This document shows, piece by piece, positions 1 through 11,094 of a stretch of DNA of 64,000 nt. The notes under the pieces were generated by a model. It saw only the letters and a program-made list of their open reading frames with translations. It did not search any database and had not been told where the DNA came from. Each line of letters begins with the position of its first letter. Position 1 is the first letter of the stretch. The stretch lies in assembly GCA_964030475.1 (NCBI GenBank), contig CAXIPT010000002.1, positions 16,066,305 to 16,130,304 of the forward strand, read 5' to 3'. Both the position numbers and the translations under genes were made by a program. The stretch comes from Tethya wilhelma (taxonomy: Eukaryota; Porifera; Demospongiae; Tethyida; Tethyidae).

Positions 1-533
1 ATTATCTATGGGTAAATGCAATAGTGTAATTTCCACGGAGTCAGCATGAAGCCATACAAATTTTGGATGTTAAAGTAGAAGTCTCGCTGAACATTTTGGT
101 GAAATTTTGATGGTCATAGCTTATCCGATGACTTGGTTATGATCGATTATAGTTAAGGTGTTATAGGGTGTTAGAATAATTATGGTTGTCAGAAATACTG
201 TAATCTAATTGGTCAATTAGAAGTCTCGATTGAGCTAGAGACCTGCTGGTCTTCTAAGTGCCTGAGGCAAACTATATTATATTCAAACAACAGCAAACAA
301 CTAATACTACCAGTGTCTTCTCTTGTTTTCTTGAAAAAACGTTTATAAGCCCTAGCAGGTCAGCTATAAAGTTTGACCTCTGAACTCATTTCAAAACCAC
401 TCCCATCTGTCAGCATGCAAGAAGGCTTGACTTGCCATATTACTAGCTCGAGTATCTACTGTATGGAAGACAGTCCAATTTGAGTGCAAGCCAAAGATGA
501 ATCTTTTAATAGAATTTCTTAGCCCATTAAGGC
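1..533. other. AT-rich flank, no gene recognised
   Basis: No coding pattern, RNA gene or clear repeat is visible. The segment ends at the left edge of the LTR element. Bases 530-533 (AGGC) are repeated just after the element at 5384-5387 and are the likely 4-bp target-site duplication. Confidence 0.5.
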
Positions 534-923
534 TGTGGTAGTTGAGATTGAACTACTAACAAACTTTAATCAAATTGAATGCAATGTTGCAAGTGAAGAT
601 TATAGTGGTGATGATGCGAATATGTGGTAGCTACAAACTCTGGGTATTTATACAAAAATCCATGAGCTACTAAAAATAGTGTGGTGTACCTAAGAATATC
701 CTAGACAAAAAGCATGAAGTAAAAGGATGTGGTACAGGTGTTAAGTAGATAAGGTGAATGGTGAATATAGAACCTAAAAGCATCAAAGTAAAAGTACTGA
801 CTAAGAGTGATGTGAGATCAGTAGTCAGGTGGAAAAGCATGACCAGGAAATTGTATGCAGATGATTACAAAAATGATGAGTAAATAAACGTAAACAAACA
901 TGCATTAATAAGTGGTCACTACA
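534..923 (-). repeat. 3' LTR of the gypsy element
   Basis: 390 bp with TG...CA termini. It matches 4994-5383 at every position compared. In element orientation this is the downstream LTR, because the polypurine tract abuts its start at 924-936. Confidence 0.95.
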
Positions 924-936
924 TTACTCCCCCCCA
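924..936 (-). other. polypurine tract
   Basis: On the minus strand a run of seven G followed by AGTAA lies directly before the LTR start TGTAGTG. This is the expected plus-strand primer site of an LTR retrotransposon. Confidence 0.8.
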
Positions 937-941
937 GTGTC

Positions 942-3900
942 TTACACGTTATGAGATAAATAAGATGGAAAATGCACATGACGACCAGAACGAGTTGTGT
1001 GCGTATGAGTGGTCGGTGTGTGTGAGTGTGAGGGTGATGGGGATGGAGGAGTGGAGGATGATTGAGAATGATCAGTTTGTGTTGGGTGAGATGCTGTGTC
1101 TGTGGTTCTTGCTTGTGAATGTTCAGGATCGATGTGAGCAGGTTTGAGGCGATCAACTGAAACTGTGTCATGACGACCATTGATGTTGATTGTGAAATGT
1201 TTGTGAGTTCGTTTGATGACTGGATAAGGTCCATCATAGGGTGGTTGAAGGGGTTTACGAACTGCATCATGGCGGATGAAAACATGTGAAGCGGTGGACA
1301 GTGTCTTTGGAATGTTTGTGATGGTATTGGTTAGACGAGGTGAGGTTGGTTTGGTGTGTTGGAAATGTTCTTTCAATTGAGTTAGAAAGTTGGAAGGGTC
1401 TGGAGTAGAATTGGTGTTGCTGGGAATGAAAAATTCACCAGGTAGGCGGAGAGTTGTGCCATACACCATCTCGGCAGCAGTAGAATTGAGGTCTGATTTG
1501 AGAGCTGTTCTGATGCCGAGGAGAATGAGAGGTAGGCTGTCCATCCAAGCTTCAGGATGAGGTTGAGCTTTCAATGCAGACTTGAGGTGGCGATGAAAAC
1601 GTTCAACCATGCCATTGGATTGGGGGTGGTAGGAGGTTGTTCGAGAACGTTTGGTTCCGAGTAAAGACATGAGGTTGTTCCACAGAGCAGACTCGAATTG
1701 TCGACCACGGTCTGTGATGATGGTTGAGGGAACACCGAACCTGGAGATCCATCCACTGATGAAGGCTTGAGCGACTGATTCAGCAGTGATTGAGGTGAGA
1801 GGGATGGCTTCAGGCCAGCGGGTGTAGCGATCAACACAGGTGAGGAGGTATGAATGACCTTTGGAAGAAGGTAGTGGTCCAACAATGTCGATGTGGATGA
1901 CATCAAAACGAGCGTCTGGGGTGGGGAAAGAAGAGAGTGGAACTGAAGAATGTCTTTGAACTTTGGCACGTTGGCACTGTATACATGACCGTGTCCATCG
2001 ACGAACATCAGCGTTGATTCCGGGCCAAACAAAACGAGAAGTGATAAGTTTTTGAGTAGCACGGATGCCTGGATGTGAGAGTCCATGTAGTGAGTCGAAT
2101 ACAGTGCGATGCCAAGAGAGTGGTACGATAGGTCGTTGAGTTCCAGTGGAAGTATCACAAAAGAGTGGGTGAGCCGAGTTAGCAAGTGGTATAGCTTCCA
2201 CAACGAGGGTAGATGTTGGTGAGGATTGAAGTGAACGAATGAGTGGATCAGTAGCTTGCGTAGCAGCAATAGCAGCAAAGTCTACTTTGGGTGGTTGACC
2301 AGTGAGTAAGGCGTTGGTTTCGATTCGTGAGAGTGCATCAGCGACAATGTTGTCCATGCCATGCACATGACGAATGGTGGAGGTAAATTGAGAAATGAAG
2401 TCAAGGTGACGAGCTTGTCTCGGAGAGTGACGATCAGAGCGAGAGTTCAAAGCATGAGTGAGGGGTTTGTGATCTGTTAACACGTGGAATGTTCGTCCTT
2501 CGAGGAGATGTCTGAAATGTCTGTCGAGCGTCTGGGGTGGGGAAAGAAGAGAGTGGAACTGAAGAATGTCTTTGAACTTTGGCACGTTGGCACTGTATAC
2601 ATGACCGTGTCCATCGACGAACATCAGCGTTGATTCCGGGCCAAACAAAACGAGAAGTGATAAGTTTTTGAGTAGCACGGATGCCTGGATGTGAGAGTCC
2701 ATGTAGTGAGTCGAATACAGTGCGATGCCAAGAGAGTGGTACGATAGGTCGTTGAGTTCCAGTGGAAGTATCACAAAAGAGTGGGTGAGCCGAGTTAGCA
2801 AGTGGTATAGCTTCCACAACGAGGGTAGATGTTGGTGAGGATTGAAGTGAACGAATGAGTGGATCAGTAGCTTGCGTAGCAGCAATAGCAGCAAAGTCTA
2901 CTTTGGGTGGTTGACCAGTGAGTAAGGCGTTGGTTTCGATTCGTGAGAGTGCATCAGCGACAATGTTGTCCATGCCATGCACATGACGAATGGTGGAGGT
3001 AAATTGAGAAATGAAGTCAAGGTGACGAGCTTGTCTCGGAGAGTGACGATCAGAGCGAGAGTTCAAAGCATGAGTGAGGGGTTTGTGATCTGTTAACACG
3101 TGGAATGTTCGTCCTTCGAGGAGATGTCTGAAATGTCTGATGGAGAGGTACACAGCTAACAGTTCACGGTCGAATGTGCTGTACCGGGTCTCTGCAGGTG
3201 ACATCTTACGTGAGAAGAAGGAGATGGGTTTCCATGTGCCATTGATGTTTTGTTGAAGTACTGCTCCTACAGCTGTGTCAGAAGCATCTGTCATCAGGCA
3301 GGTTGGAGCATCTGGTGAGGGGTAAGCCAAGAGAGAAGCGTTGGCTAGCGCTTGTTTGGTGGCGTTGAATGAGGCAGTGGCTTCGTCAGTCCAAGAGAGA
3401 GACTGTGACTTGCCTTTGAGAAGTGAGTGAAGAGGCTGCATGAGGTCAGCACAGTGAGGGAGGAATCGGTGGTAGAAGTTAACCAGTCCGATAAAACGAC
3501 GGAGTTGACGTTGAGATTGGGGTTGAGGAAAGTCGCGAACAGCTTGTACTTTCTCAGGTAGCGGGGTGATACCGTGTTGGTCGATGTGATGGCCGAGAAA
3601 GTCCAACTCGCTTACACCGAAGAGGCATTTGTTGGGGTTGATGATGATGCCGTGTTGAGCAAGTCGTTCGAAGACGATTTGGAGGTGCTTGAGGTGTTCT
3701 TCGGGAGTGGAACTTGCGATGAGGACATCGTCGATGTAAGCATAGGCGAATGGTAGACCACGGAGAACTTGGTCCATGAAGCGTTGAAAGGTTTGAGCTG
3801 CATTGCGGAGTCCAAATGGCATCTTGACGAATTCAAAGAGTCCAAATGGGGTGGTTACAGCTGTCTTGGGGATGTCTTCAGGGGCCACAGGGATTTGGTG

Positions 3901-4764
3901 ATAAGCTCGCACAAGGTCGAGCTTAGAGAAGATAGTGGCACCCTGTAAGGTTGAAGAAAAATCGTGAATATGGGGTACAGGATACCTGTCTGGTACAGTG
4001 GAGCGGTTGAGAGCACGGTAGTCTCCACAGGGTCTCCAGTCACCAGGAGTTTTCTTGGGCACCATGTGAAGAGGAGAAGACCAGGCACTAGAAGATGGGC
4101 GAATGATTCCCAGTTGAAGCATGTGCTCAAATTCCTGTTTGGCTGCTTTGAGTCGATCAGGAGCAAGTCGACGAGGGCGTGCAGCAACAGGAGGGCCTGT
4201 GGTCTCGATGTGGTGGAGTATGTCGTGCTTGACAGGTGTCTCTGGAGCTGTCACTTGAGTGAGAGAGGGGTACTCGGATAATAGCTTGAGGTAGGGGGTG
4301 GAGACATCTTTGGATTTGAGGGTGGGGCTCGGTGAAGTGTTTGCAGATAAAATACCCTGTACTTGGAGGTGTGTGCATGTGTCAATAAGTGTTCTCTTGT
4401 TCATGTTCACCATTAGTCCGTAGTGTCGGAGGAAGTCGGCACCGAGGATGGGCTTCTGAACATCAGCAATGATGAATATCCAAGGTAGTGAGCGACGTAG
4501 ACCAAGGTTGAGAGTGAGAGAGCGTTGACCATAAGTGCGGATGGATGTGTTATTGACAGCGGTGAGGGTGCGTGGATCCGGAGAGCGTCTTCGGTCAGCA
4601 GGGGTGGGGGTGATGACACTGACTTCAGATCCGGTATCTACAAGAAAATTGGTGTTTGTGTGTGAATCGAAAATGTGGAAAAGGCGACTTGAAGGTGGGC
4701 CGGTGGCATCTGTCGCCGCGAGTGTCCGGCCTAGGCGTTTCCCCAGTTGCAGGGTTCCTGGCAC
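942..4764 (-). pseudogene. pol: gypsy pol polyprotein (protease, RT, RNase H, integrase), frame-broken
   Basis: Read from 4764 downward. The aspartic protease core [10 protein letters not shown] comes first, then reverse transcriptase with the YIDD catalytic box (in [12 protein letters not shown]). RNase H follows with LMTDASD and the [21 protein letters not shown] region. The integrase has a zinc-binding HHCC module ending CIQCQRAK and DDE catalytic residues in HIDIVGP, ITDRGRQFES and HPQSNGMVERFH. The chain stops 18 nt before the 3' LTR. At 2524 reading leaves the second copy of a 615-bp duplication and enters the first copy out of frame, stopping at 2434. The integrase frame is open only when read in the other phase from 2894 to 942. 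No single frame therefore encodes the whole polyprotein. Enzyme assignments are secure; activity is not expected. Confidence 0.92.
1909..3139. repeat. 615-bp internal tandem duplication inside pol
   Basis: Positions 1909-2523 recur at 2525-3139 with no difference seen by eye. The two copies are separated by one extra T at 2524. The unit covers the end of RNase H and the zinc-binding part of integrase. The 616-bp offset is not a multiple of three, so it causes the pol frameshift. Confidence 0.93.
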
Positions 4765-4970
4765 TTCTTGGCTGCTTCCCCAAACTTCTTATGGTACCAG
4801 CAGAGAGTGAGAGAGTCTTGTGGGGGCTGAGAAACATTGGGTTGGTGTCCAGGGCTCTGGTGGCGACGGGTTCTGGAATGGCTGCGATGTTGAGCGAGAG
4901 AGGAAACAACTAGTTGTGTTAGTCTTGCGACCTCTGTTCGGAGTTGCTCGAAGTCCGAGTCAATAGCCAT
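4731..4970 (-). pseudogene. gag: gag remnant with a C-terminal Cys/His box
   Basis: About 79 codons starting just after the primer-binding site (MAIDSDFEQL). A short coiled-coil-like N-terminus is followed by an Arg/Ser-rich stretch. The C-terminus contains [18 protein letters not shown], a Cys/His pattern common at the end of gag proteins in invertebrate gypsy elements. Normal gag proteins are several times longer, and the capsid domain is absent here. It overlaps the start of pol in another frame, as expected for a gag-pol boundary. Called a remnant because of its length; a very small specialised gag is an alternative. Confidence 0.65.
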
Positions 4971-4974
4971 TGTG

Positions 4975-4992
4975 TCCTCGTCAGGGTCACCA
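4975..4992 (-). other. tRNA primer-binding site
   Basis: Minus-strand TGGTGACCCTGACGAGGA lies one base inside the 5' LTR end. It starts with TGG, the complement of a tRNA CCA tail. The tRNA species was not identified. Confidence 0.8.
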
Positions 4993-4993
4993 A

Positions 4994-5383
4994 TGTGGTA
5001 GTTGAGATTGAACTACTAACAAACTTTAATCAAATTGAATGCAATGTTGCAAGTGAAGATTATAGTGGTGATGATGCGAATATGTGGTAGCTACAAACTC
5101 TGGGTATTTATACAAAAATCCATGAGCTACTAAAAATAGTGTGGTGTACCTAAGAATATCCTAGACAAAAAGCATGAAGTAAAAGGATGTGGTACAGGTG
5201 TTAAGTAGATAAGGTGAATGGTGAATATAGAACCTAAAAGCATCAAAGTAAAAGTACTGACTAAGAGTGATGTGAGATCAGTAGTCAGGTGGAAAAGCAT
5301 GACCAGGAAATTGTATGCAGATGATTACAAAAATGATGAGTAAATAAACGTAAACAAACATGCATTAATAAGTGGTCACTACA
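4994..5383 (-). repeat. 5' LTR of the gypsy element
   Basis: 390 bp, TG...CA ends, identical by eye to 534-923. It is followed on the plus strand by AGGC (5384-5387), the right copy of the target-site duplication. Confidence 0.95.
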
Positions 5384-5400
5384 AGGCTATATTCTAAACA

Positions 5401-5524
5401 AGTTAGAGGCCTCGTCCAATGGTCTCTACGCTATTTAGAGGCCCCCAGGCCCTTAGCTCGGGAAACGGACACTACAGCCTCGGTCCTCTAAATAGCGTAG
5501 AGACCTTGGACTCATTCTCTAACT
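5401..5524. repeat. short hairpin (MITE-like) inverted repeat
   Basis: Arms of about 40 bp (5401-5441 and 5485-5524) are near-perfect reverse complements, sharing CTACGCTATTTAGAGG and its complement, around a roughly 43-bp loop. The size and form fit a tiny MITE or foldback element. No open frame. Confidence 0.8.
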
Positions 5525-5609
5525 AGATTATATCTAAGACTACGTACATCTATAATATAATCTATGCTATTGTTTATGTTACATTTGTTGTATGGTTTCC
5601 TAAAATGGT

Positions 5610-6560
5610 TGGTTGGTTAAAAACTCATTTTATGCTGGTTATATTCCATGGTAAAGTTTCATTTTCATACCACAAACCATTGAATTGAGATATAGCGTGG
5701 ATTGATTCTTCTGATGGTAGTGAAATATCGTCAGGATCATGTTCATTCTTTGTCATTCTTAGGGGATAGCTATAGTTCCATCTTGAGGACAGTCCATAAG
5801 GCTGCATATGCATGTGGTTGTGTTTTGGCGATTTCATTGAGCCTCCTAACTTCATTCACCCAGCACTCCACTCAGGCTCCTTTCAACACACTAACAAACA
5901 AAGGAGATAACACCCAGAGCTCCCCCAAGGTAGCGGTCACCCTCAGTTGAGACTATTATCCCTGTGTCTTTGAACATGTCCTCTGCAACATTGCTTTTAG
6001 TAGGATGTGTGTCCTATAGTTCCCTTAGGGAAGTAGCCATATCAATCTCTCTAAGTAGGTCCTACCACTCACTAATTCTTTCCATAGTTGATCCTGCAGT
6101 GGAATCGTTAGCATACTATACTTGCTTGGCAAAGCCATCTAGTTGGCAATTTAAGGAGAATCACTTTGTGTGGTACCTTCTTTGGAGAGCAAGCACTCTC
6201 CATTGACAAAGATGTTTGAGTCATTGCATGTGTTGATCAAGATATGAGAAAGTGTAGCTTCTGAGTTAAGTAGTGCCATGGCCATTTGTCTATTCAAGCA
6301 GTTGAAGGCGCTTGATTTATCAGCCAAGATCATTGCCTCAGTATTGTCATCCTTAAAGATCTCCATTGCACAAACAGCTGCCTCATTGCCTGCTTCCTGA
6401 CCAGTACATAAATTGGAAAGATCCCACTGCATCCTGTAGGTCTTGTCGGATCTACACTAGTACTGCTGCCCTCCACACCCAAGGTGCAGCTGGTCCCTCT
6501 AGACTTGATGCTGTGAACTGAACAATCATGTCTATGTAGTGCCTTCAGACCTCATCAAAT
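5610..6560 (-). pseudogene. decayed reverse transcriptase fragment
   Basis: Minus-strand translations in several frames give collinear pieces of one RT. They run LCTGQEAGNEAAVCAMEIF, AFNCLNRQMAMALLN (palm region), NIFVNGECLLSKEGTTQSDS (the G-T-T-Q-G-D box with G to S), YFPKGTIGHTSY, and finally YGLSSRWNYSYPLRM. The order matches reverse transcriptases common in cnidarian and sponge genomes whose downstream region reads like HAAYAAxxHGLSSRW. Stops and frameshifts interrupt it throughout. The class of element is not certain. Confidence 0.7.
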
Positions 6561-8200
6561 AGAGCTTCTAGAGACTCTGAGAGGCTGGTTGGGGGTTAGG
6601 GTATTTTTCTTCTATTATATCTCTGACATTCTTTTCAAGTCAATTTAAAATTTATAGCTGCTAATCTCTAGAGCTTTATACTCCATATAAGAAGTAGCAT
6701 CTGATTCAGTTCATAGCTTAGAGTTGCCCTAAAGCTTTCATCAGATAATGCTAGTGGAGGTCCTGTGAGTCCTGAGGAGGTTGTTATTAATATATAAGTG
6801 AGCACTCCATTCCTACACTGCTAATTTTTATGAAATTTTTTCTATATTTGTTTCTTCACTTTTTTCAACACTAAGGTGCTAACTCTCCCCTCCATCATCC
6901 TCTTGGCAAATTTATGAGCTACTGCAGGTCCCCTATGATCGTCCCTTGACATGCACATGGCTGGTATCTTTTGAGGGACAGAGTTGAGAGTTGTGACATT
7001 ATTCTTGTACATTGTGTGGTTAGGAAGTACTGGACTAATAATTGTTGTATAATTAGTTCACTGGTGTTGCAGAGAGTTTTGAGTTGGAGTTGTCTTATAA
7101 AGCAATATACTATTATCAAAGCCAAGACACTACACATACAGTGAATCATTCAATTGGATGTGAATTTTTTCATCTATATAAGACTGGGTAGTGTACACAA
7201 TTGTAGATTCATGTTTCATACTATAATTATATTTGCTATTTAGTGTGCTAGCAGCTCGGGCTGGGCCACACATGTGGAATTCACATGAAATAGTTTAGCT
7301 TGTCTTTTGACATCCGGGTGAGTGATGCATAAAATAATAACTCATTTTGTCCTAAATTTTATATACTCATGGCAATCTATGTTTACATCAAACTGGTGAA
7401 ATGATAAAGTTCAACATCAACATAATGTATGATTGTGCTCAAAACCTGTTTGTATGAAATCGAAGTCAAATCAAACCGTCATTCATAACTCTGGTTTCTG
7501 TCATTTTTTATTTTTAACCAACAATTACATCATTTCCTGCTACAATCACTACCCACACTAGTGCCATGCAAAATATCTACTACAAGTTTTACATAACCGT
7601 TACTCAAATGGACTAAGTTTAACTCTTTGTTGTAGAAAACCAAAGTTCAAAATTTGAGCGACTATGACACCATTGCTCATCTAGTACACTTGCTCCGCCC
7701 ACAGTGATGGCCAGGTTGCTTTTCCACCATGAACACTGAGAAAACTTCTAATTGACAAGTACACTGATATTGACATTCTATCGTCTAAGAAATCTTAATT
7801 AAGCTCCTAGTTTCACATGCAAATTGCATCGTGCTGAGCTGGCACTGTGATGATTATCCCATTTCATGCACCTGACCATAGGCAAAAGTATTGAATGGAT
7901 CACAAGCACTAAAAATGCCAGCTTAGCAGCTGTCGTACCTCCTCTGGCCAATGCCTCTGTAAGATAATGAACAGCTTTTGAATTTACATTAATTTTGTGT
8001 ATTGACATGTTGAGATTCCTATAATACCAGGGAGTCTCCTGGTAGTGTAAACGGTGACTGTATAGTGATGTATTGATTTGGTTACTCAGCACCTTCATTG
8101 AAATCATTCACACTTTAATGTAGCCTATCCTCTTTTGTATTCTTTCGGGGTTACAAGCACCAAAAAGCTTTCATCATTGCTGAGGCTCCTCTGGCTACTT
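6561..8200. other. gene-poor stretch with a MITE-end fragment
   Basis: No convincing exon. Positions 6818-6875 resemble the terminal repeat of the element at 17380-17777 (ATTCCTACACTGCT followed by a T-rich tract and TTCACTTTTTTCA). Between 7799 and 8250 the minus strand gives short repeating peptide patterns (LTEALARGGTTAAKLAFL; LLEVARGASAMMKAF) that could be eroded helical repeats, but they cannot be assigned. Confidence 0.45.
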
Positions 8201-8214
8201 CTAGAAGATGATCT

Positions 8215-9132
8215 ACTCCAGAAACTGTGTAGTTGTGGTAATGCCGTCTGAGCTGGTGGAGAATGGACAGGTACAAACTAAAAAACTTTGATGAGATAGT
8301 TTGGTACAGGGTCACCATGATTACATGCACAAATTATGAAAGGGTGTGTTGAACAAGTAGATTTAATGTTGTTTTACAGGAGAGTATATAGCTACCAGTA
8401 CTGGCCTAGTAGTGGGTTACAAAACTGTAGAGAGTTCATAGTTGACCTGATTGAAGAGGAACAGCTGAAGGGATTTACCATCAGGACTCTCAGTGTGTTA
8501 GAAGGAAAGGTAGAGAGTGAAAATTCCAAACTGTTTTTTGCTTGAATTCCAATTCTTGCCATTTTCTACCCGTTTCAGAAGGCTCACCAAGTGACTCAGT
8601 TCCACATCACCAACTGGACACCTGATGGAAAGTGCTCCGACCTTCAGACCATCACTGATGTGATTGCGGAAGAGATGGCCAAAGTACAAAGGAGGACTGG
8701 AAACCACCTCATTGTCATCCACTGCAAGTAAGTGTAATTTTGGTGATCTATTGTCTAGTTAATGCTACAGGACAAGATGTAGCCATGATGTTAGTTTTTT
8801 AAAAAAAAATTTCTCCTTTTTTAATCCATTCAGTGACACTGTGACTCGCTGAATGTTCTGTGTCACAGCCTCTACTATTGAGCGCTGTAAAACAGGTCTG
8901 GTGGATGTCTTCCATGCAGGTGGTGAAGCCTCTCAGAGTACAGAAACTAGGAGCAGTTCCCACTGTGGTAAGTATTAAGGTAGCTTCTACATATATAGCT
9001 GGCAGCCTGGATAGCAGTATACTGCCTGTTGTTTTTTCTTCACTGAATCAGGAACATTATCAGATGGTGTTTGAAGCTGTTCTTGCTTATTTTGACTCTT
9101 TTGATATGTATGCTAACATTCAAAATGTTTAA
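8215..9132 (+). pseudogene. protein tyrosine phosphatase domain, decayed
   Basis: Spliced plus-strand pieces follow a classical PTP domain. The pieces are CVVVVMPSELVENGQ (8215-8270), SYQYWPS..REFIVDLIEEE (to 8509), then QFHITNWTPDG and LIVIHC (8579-8727). These are followed by an exon at 8834-8967 with ERCKTGLVDVFH and KPLRVQKLGAVPTV, and one from 9052 with EHYQMVFEAVLAYFDSF. The last motif is a typical PTP C-terminus. Exon borders have GT/AG and compatible phases. Joining 8727 to 8834 gives HCNDTVTR as the signature loop, keeping C-x5-R but altering the usual residues. A TGA follows at 8850-8852 and a one-base shift occurs near 8917. It is probably a decayed receptor PTP domain; sequencing error could explain part of this. 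Confidence 0.75.
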
Positions 9133-9474
9133 ATTATTACATTATTATTTTATGTGTAACAGCTACCAGGTAGTATAGTATAAAATGACATCTAGACTTA
9201 ATATAAAATACTGCTAATGGATAGATAGGTGTTAGTATTTAGTATGTTACAATGTCATGCATTGTATATACAATCTTGTGAGATTTTTTTGAGAAAATTG
9301 ATTTCAGTATGGTTCCACACAAATCTTACAAATGTGCAATACACATTTATGCGGAGCTGGTATCTGAACAGGTACCCAAATGATGCAGAAATAAAAGAAA
9401 AATGACACAAAATATCGTATAACAATTCCTTTTAAATGGGACAAGCATAATGATCTGATATTATAAAGCATTCT

Positions 9475-10901
9475 TTAGGTTCTCACATATTCCTCTTGAT
9501 ACTTGTTGCGCAAATCTATCTGTGATAATGTGTGATGAGTTAGGATTGTTTTTATACTCACTCGGTATACGATACCTGCATGTAGTGGGCCAGTAAACCC
9601 ACATCTAATGGTACATTGAAGTCAATTTTGCCATCCATTTTCTGACAGACATGATGGATATTATGGTCGTAGATATATCTTGCATGACTGAGCACTTTTG
9701 TTCTGTACCTGAAATCTGGTTCATGATGAATTCGTACAGTTTTTGTAAAGTATTTTGCGGGAGATATATTGGGACAACTCACATTCGATGTTATGGGGAT
9801 GCTTTGCTCACGCTCATTATTAGTTGGCTTGACAAAAAAAGCGTTTTGAAATGTAAAAAATGCTATTTTTTCATTTCCAATTGCAGTCAACATTTCTGCC
9901 CAGTTTTTGTGTTGGATTGGGATTATCATTTCATCGAGATCAATGAATGCTAGGTAGTCCACTTCGTACATCATCCTATACAAACAGTCAGCAATCATCA
10001 GATATTGATTGTGGTAATGCATTGGGTACCATGCTCTGAAGGCTTTCCAACCAACTGTACGGATTATGTTGGGATAGTGTTTCCAGATGAACTCCAGAAC
10101 TTTAGTGTCTACCTGTGTCTCATTCACATAAATGGCTATCAATTCAACTCCTAAAGCTGTACTCATCTCAACGAATTCAACCACATCTCTGATGACAGCA
10201 GCACTGCTGGTTTGTGACTTTCGTACCAAAGGACTTCCAATACACACTCCAAATCTTTTGGGAGCCGGAACAGCTGTCATGTTTTGGGTATATCCTCGAT
10301 TCTGAACAGGAATCTCTCCGGAGAAGAACTGTGGGTCACATGTATTAGAGGTGCTAAGTTGGACAGACACAGGAGGCTCTTCTTCGGGCCTAACTGGGCA
10401 GAAGAATTGAAGTTCCTTGGCATAGTATTTATGGTTCATTTTATGGAAACAACTACAGGGGTGCTGACGAAATGCTTCCTCCTTAAAACATGTTTTGGAT
10501 CCATTCATGTATCTTAGGACACAGTATAGTTCTATTTCAGGAACTTCATTATATACATACCCTAATATGAACACTGCAGGCTGATGACTTCTTGGTCGAC
10601 TGTCATAATATGCAGAGAAGAAATGATAGGAGTCTTTTTCCTGATTGCCATAGAGAGAGGTCCAATGTAGCTTCACAAGCTTAGAAAATGCTAAATAGTG
10701 GCTAGATTGCTCTGTTCTATTTTCCTTTTCAGCCATGGTAACCGCCATTCCCAATTGCAAGCTATAGGAAGTGTTTGGCCTTTGAGTCTGTACACCATAC
10801 ATGCCATATACATAGATGGTTACCAGCACACATATATTTGTACATACTAGGATTACCACACAAAACTTCAATCTGGCTGAATCCAAGGCCATTATACACA
10901 T
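9475..10901 (-). CDS. GT92 (DUF23) family glycosyltransferase, type II membrane protein
   Basis: Two exons, 10901-9576 and 9519-9475, with a 56-bp phase-0 GT-AG intron; about 456 aa. A cytoplasmic stub is followed by one transmembrane anchor (about residues 12-35, CVVILVCTNICVLVTIYVYG). The lumenal domain carries GT92 landmarks: FGVCIGSPLV, the long stretch containing VEFVEMSTALGVELIAIYVN, and the metal-binding DxD-type site in FIDLDEMIIP, with FFTFQNAFF after it. Family members such as nematode GALT-1 add galactose to N-glycan fucose in the Golgi, so a Golgi sugar-transfer role is inferred. The exact donor and acceptor cannot be read from sequence. The second exon is inferred from splice signals; without it the frame stops at 9558. 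Confidence 0.85.
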
Positions 10902-11019
10902 CTAGAACATATATGAGAATACAGACAAGAAAGTTCTTGCTCTCATCATTGTCTCATCCATGATTGATCTGGTCCATATATAGTTCTTTTTAATACCCAC
11001 TTTAGCCATGGCGCCAAGG

Positions 11020-11090
11020 CAAGGAGAAGAGGTGGGGTCTGGGGACGACTGCCTTGGCGAAGGGGTGGGGTCTGGGGACGAGGTACGACA
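11020..11090. repeat. short GC-rich tandem repeat
   Basis: The motif GGTGGGGTCTGGGGACGA occurs twice within about 50 bp, flanked by the inverted pair CGCCAAGG and CCTTGGCG. It lies in an otherwise AT-rich region upstream of the GT92 gene. Confidence 0.6.
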
Positions 11091-11094
11091 CGCC

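Larger units (their letters stand above)
534..5383 (-). mobile_element. Ty3/gypsy LTR retrotransposon, recent insertion, internally broken
   Basis: A 4.85-kb element read on the minus strand. It is bounded by two 390-bp direct LTRs beginning TGTAGTGAC and ending CTACCACA. It has a primer-binding site, a polypurine tract, a gag remnant and a protease-RT-RNase H-integrase pol; that domain order (integrase last) identifies Ty3/gypsy. The LTRs look identical by eye, which implies recent insertion. The flanking 4-bp AGGC duplication (530-533 and 5384-5387) supports one intact insertion event. Two defects make it non-autonomous as read: the capsid part of gag is missing, and a 615-bp tandem duplication shifts the pol frame. 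An assembly error in the duplicated stretch is the main alternative to a real defect. Confidence 0.93.

Noticed and set aside
2434..2894. Programmed frameshifting as the explanation for the pol break.
   Set aside because: The frame change coincides exactly with a 615-bp duplication plus one T, not with a slippery site.
7799..8107. Possible leucine-rich or helical repeat gene on the minus strand.
   Set aside because: Only two vague repeats, no consensus positions, no flanking exons.
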